A stretch of DNA of 6,707 nt from Methanosarcinales archaeon. Its GTDB lineage: Archaea > Halobacteriota > Syntropharchaeia > Alkanophagales > Methanospirareceae. Both the position numbers and the translations under genes were made by a program. Shown in pieces: positions 5,358 through 6,707 of this stretch. The stretch's first letter is position 1. Each line of letters starts with the position of its first letter. A model generated the notes under the pieces. The model was given only the letters and a program-made list of their open reading frames with translations, was not told the DNA's origin and made no database searches. The stretch spans positions 1 to 6,707 of the forward strand of contig JAODGV010000093.1 of the NCBI GenBank assembly GCA_025464425.1. The letters are read 5' to 3'.

Positions 5358-6345
5358 GATGTACTTCAGGAACGGCAAGCACTTCTCGATGGGTGGCTGG
5401 CAGGTGGTGACGATAAACTGTCCGAGGGCGGCATATCGTGCGGAAGGCGATGATGATAAGCTCTTCGCCGAGCTGAAGAGGCAGATGGATACAGCGGTGG
5501 AGATAATGAAGGTGAAGAGGAACTGGATGGATAAGATAATAAATGTGGGCAGGATGCCGTTTGCCACGCAGCGTCCAAAGGACCCGCATACAGGCGATAA
5601 GGGCGATGTAGCCGTTTATCTGGATGAGCTGGTATACATAATCGGTGTGGTCGGGATAAACGAGATGGTGCAGTATCATTATGGCAAGCAGATGCATGAG
5701 GATCGAGGTGCACTGAGGCTTGCGGTTCGTGCGATGACGGAGATGGAGCTGTATGCAAAGGAGCTATCGAGTCGCCATGGTATGGAGCTGAGTTTCTCAA
5801 GAACACCTGCGGAGACGGTCGCGCAGCGGTTCGCAGTTGCTGACCTGCTGAATAAGGAGTTCCGGTCGAAGGCGATGAAGGTGGTGAAGGGCGATCTTGA
5901 GCGGGCACTCGCGTTGATGAACCATACGCGGGACCTGCCTGTATATTACACCAACGGCACACATGTGCCACCAAATGCAAATATCCCGCTGGCAGAGCGT
6001 ATAAAGATCGAGCATATATTCTTCCCTATTGTGGATGGTGGAGACATCATGCACATCTTCCTCGGTGAAGGATACCCTGATCCGAAGGGAATAAAGAGCC
6101 TGACAATGAAGATAGCAACGAAGACCCAGACGGGTTATTTCGCATTCACAAAGGATATGACCGTATGTCTGGATTGCTCGCATGTGACAATGGGGTTGCG
6201 CGAGGAGTGTGAGAAGTGCCACTCTAAGAATCTCGATTATATATCGAGAATTACGGGCTATTTGCAGTCGGTAAGCGGCTGGAACGAGGGGAAGAAGCAG
6301 GAGTTGCTGGACAGGATGAGGTATGGAGGCGATGAGATAAGGTAA
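5275..6345 (+). CDS. nrdD: Anaerobic ribonucleoside-triphosphate reductase NrdD, C-terminal part after a frameshift (glycyl-radical domain)
   Basis: The frame opens at GTG 5275, but homology to NrdD starts at the TGC at 5308-5310 (C-A-Y-S-F). If one T at 5307/5308 is removed, the two parts join as S-C-Y-Q-C-C-A-Y-S-F and give a 761-residue NrdD. This part holds the rest of the catalytic barrel (F-S-M-G-G-W-Q-V-V-T-I-N-C-P-R), a four-cysteine zinc site (joined numbering C703, C706, C717, C720), and the glycyl-radical motif R-I-T-G-Y with G733, 28 residues from the end as usual. The radical glycine would be activated by NrdG, an S-adenosylmethionine radical enzyme not found in this window. The GTG at 5275 has GGAG at 5264-5267, so the fragment could be initiated separately, but a lone C-terminal half should not be active. 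The 345 clean codons after the shift suggest a sequencing error or a very recent mutation. Confidence 0.92.
   Translation: MRARVFRAISACAYSFKTSPDDADFQDKMYFRNGKHFSMGGWQVVTINCPRAAYRAEGDDDKLFAELKRQMDTAVEIMKVKRNWMDKIINVGRMPFATQRPKDPHTGDKGDVAVYLDELVYIIGVVGINEMVQYHYGKQMHEDRGALRLAVRAMTEMELYAKELSSRHGMELSFSRTPAETVAQRFAVADLLNKEFRSKAMKVVKGDLERALALMNHTRDLPVYYTNGTHVPPNANIPLAERIKIEHIFFPIVDGGDIMHIFLGEGYPDPKGIKSLTMKIATKTQTGYFAFTKDMTVCLDCSHVTMGLREECEKCHSKNLDYISRITGYLQSVSGWNEGKKQELLDRMRYGGDEIR
5301..5312 (+). other. Apparent +1 frameshift site inside nrdD
   Basis: The frame-1 reading CAG TGC TTG CGC must change to CAG TGC (T) TGC GCT to keep the NrdD sequence, so one extra T sits at 5307 or 5308. The result hits the adjacent cysteine pair C416-C417 of the catalytic region. 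The site lacks signs of programmed +1 frameshifting: there is no in-frame stop or obviously hungry codon in the A site, and the P-site tRNA could not re-pair well after slipping from UGC to GCU. Confidence 0.85.
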
Positions 6346-6514
6346 GAGTGCGAAAAAAATGTTTTTACTGAGATGAAGGCGAAGTGAAAAACGAACACAG
6401 ATGCATTGTTATTATACAGGATAAATACTCACTACATAACCTGGCGATTTATACTATGTAAACACTTTTCTAATATGGCGGATGTTAAATTCGGGTTATA
6501 AAAATAAAAGTTAG

Positions 6515-6604
6515 TGCTGGTGTAACAGAAGGTGATGGAGTTTGCTTACCTTCGCCTCCAGCAGCAGTAGCCAAATCTTCCTTAGCTTCATTTCTCTCTT
6601 TTTT
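6515..6604 (+). terminator. Two-tier hairpin followed by T7 tract: candidate terminator or small RNA
   Basis: TGCTGG 6515-6520 pairs with CCAGCA 6558-6563, and inside it GAAGGT 6528-6533 pairs with ACCTTC 6548-6553. A pyrimidine-rich stretch then leads to T7 at 6598-6604. In addition TGGAG 6536-6540 in the loop can pair with CTCCA 6556-6560, an alternative or pseudoknot-like contact. It lies 170 bp past the nrdD stop, which is far for a terminator, so an independent short RNA is also possible. Confidence 0.3.
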
Positions 6605-6613
6605 TCACATGTC

Positions 6614-6664
6614 AAACTTTTTTAAAAAGGTTTAATGGAGGAATGGGGGAAAAATTAAACCCCC
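6614..6664. repeat. Overlapping inverted repeats near window end
   Basis: Three nested symmetries are visible. An imperfect 20-bp palindrome at 6614-6633 (AAAC, T6, A5, GGTTT) has one mismatched pair. Next, GGTTTAAT 6629-6636 pairs with ATTAAACC 6654-6661. Finally GGGGG 6645-6649 pairs with CCCCC 6660-6664. The last two are mutually exclusive and enclose a GGAGG (6637-6641). No second copy of this unit is present in the window. Confidence 0.5.
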
Positions 6665-6707
6665 TACATTGTTCCTCTTTTGCGTCTGAACTCACGAACT
6701 CACCGTC

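Larger units (their letters stand above)
6346..6707. other. Intergenic region after nrdD with inverted repeats and no convincing gene
   Basis: Right after nrdD, A7 and T5 runs (6353-6367) may serve as a weak terminator. TATA-like boxes occur at 6448-6456 and 6496-6506, each followed only by very short ORFs (for example ATG 6475, 8 codons). A hairpin with a T7 tract lies at 6515-6604 and overlapping inverted repeats at 6614-6664. Two frames run off the right edge: plus from ATG 6643 (M-G-E-K-L-N-P-L-H) and minus ending at 6612 (last residues P-L-N-L-F-K-K-V). Neither is recognised, and neither has a good translation signal in view. nrdG does not start here. Confidence 0.6.

Noticed and set aside
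6630..6660. Single CRISPR repeat at the window end
   Set aside because: Only one copy is present, and the 47 bases that follow contain no second copy, so no array can be shown.

Overview
The window looks like archaeal chromosome, most likely from a methanogen or an ANME/alkane-oxidising relative (Halobacteriota-type Euryarchaeota). The signs are an archaeal EF-1A next to an archaeal uS10, Mre11, an HdrB C-terminus (CCG domain, typical of methanogenic and methanotrophic energy metabolism), and TATA/BRE-like promoters with some apparently leaderless starts. Codon use looks uniform along the window and no insertion sequence, integrase, tRNA or rRNA was recognised. The lineage call is inference; the archaeal assignment is firm.

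Layout. (1) 1-183, plus: last 60 codons of a heterodisulfide reductase subunit B-like protein, ending in T-rich DNA where it meets the leftward genes. (2) 228-2090, minus: a translation cluster read tuf (EF-1A) -> rpsJ (uS10) -> a 77-aa coiled-coil protein of unknown role. (3) 2091-2343: a 253-bp intergenic stretch with three consecutive inverted repeats between two TATA-like boxes, either a structured tuf leader or a small RNA. (4) 2344-3468, minus: Mre11 nuclease without rad50 downstream. (5) 3531-3698, plus: a 55-aa zinc-ribbon protein, divergent from mre11. (6) 3792-6345, plus: a glutaredoxin/NrdH-like redoxin followed within 6 bp by an anaerobic (class III) ribonucleotide reductase, nrdD. 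nrdD carries an apparent +1 frameshift exactly in its cysteine motif, so it reads as two overlapping ORFs. (7) 6346-6707: 362 bp with no convincing gene but several inverted repeats, a hairpin followed by a T7 tract, and weak ORFs running off the edge.

How the genes work together. The redoxin and NrdD form a functional pair: the redoxin would deliver the electrons for deoxynucleotide synthesis, and the shared translation signal (the nrdD Shine-Dalgarno overlaps the redoxin stop) suggests coupled expression. The activase NrdG is not in the window. tuf and rpsJ are the tail of the classical archaeal str cluster, here cut off from fusA/rpsG/rpsL on the upstream side. The best candidates for something new are the structured tuf upstream region, the nrdD frameshift at the catalytic cysteines, and the hairpin-rich DNA after nrdD. 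None of these is proven by sequence alone.
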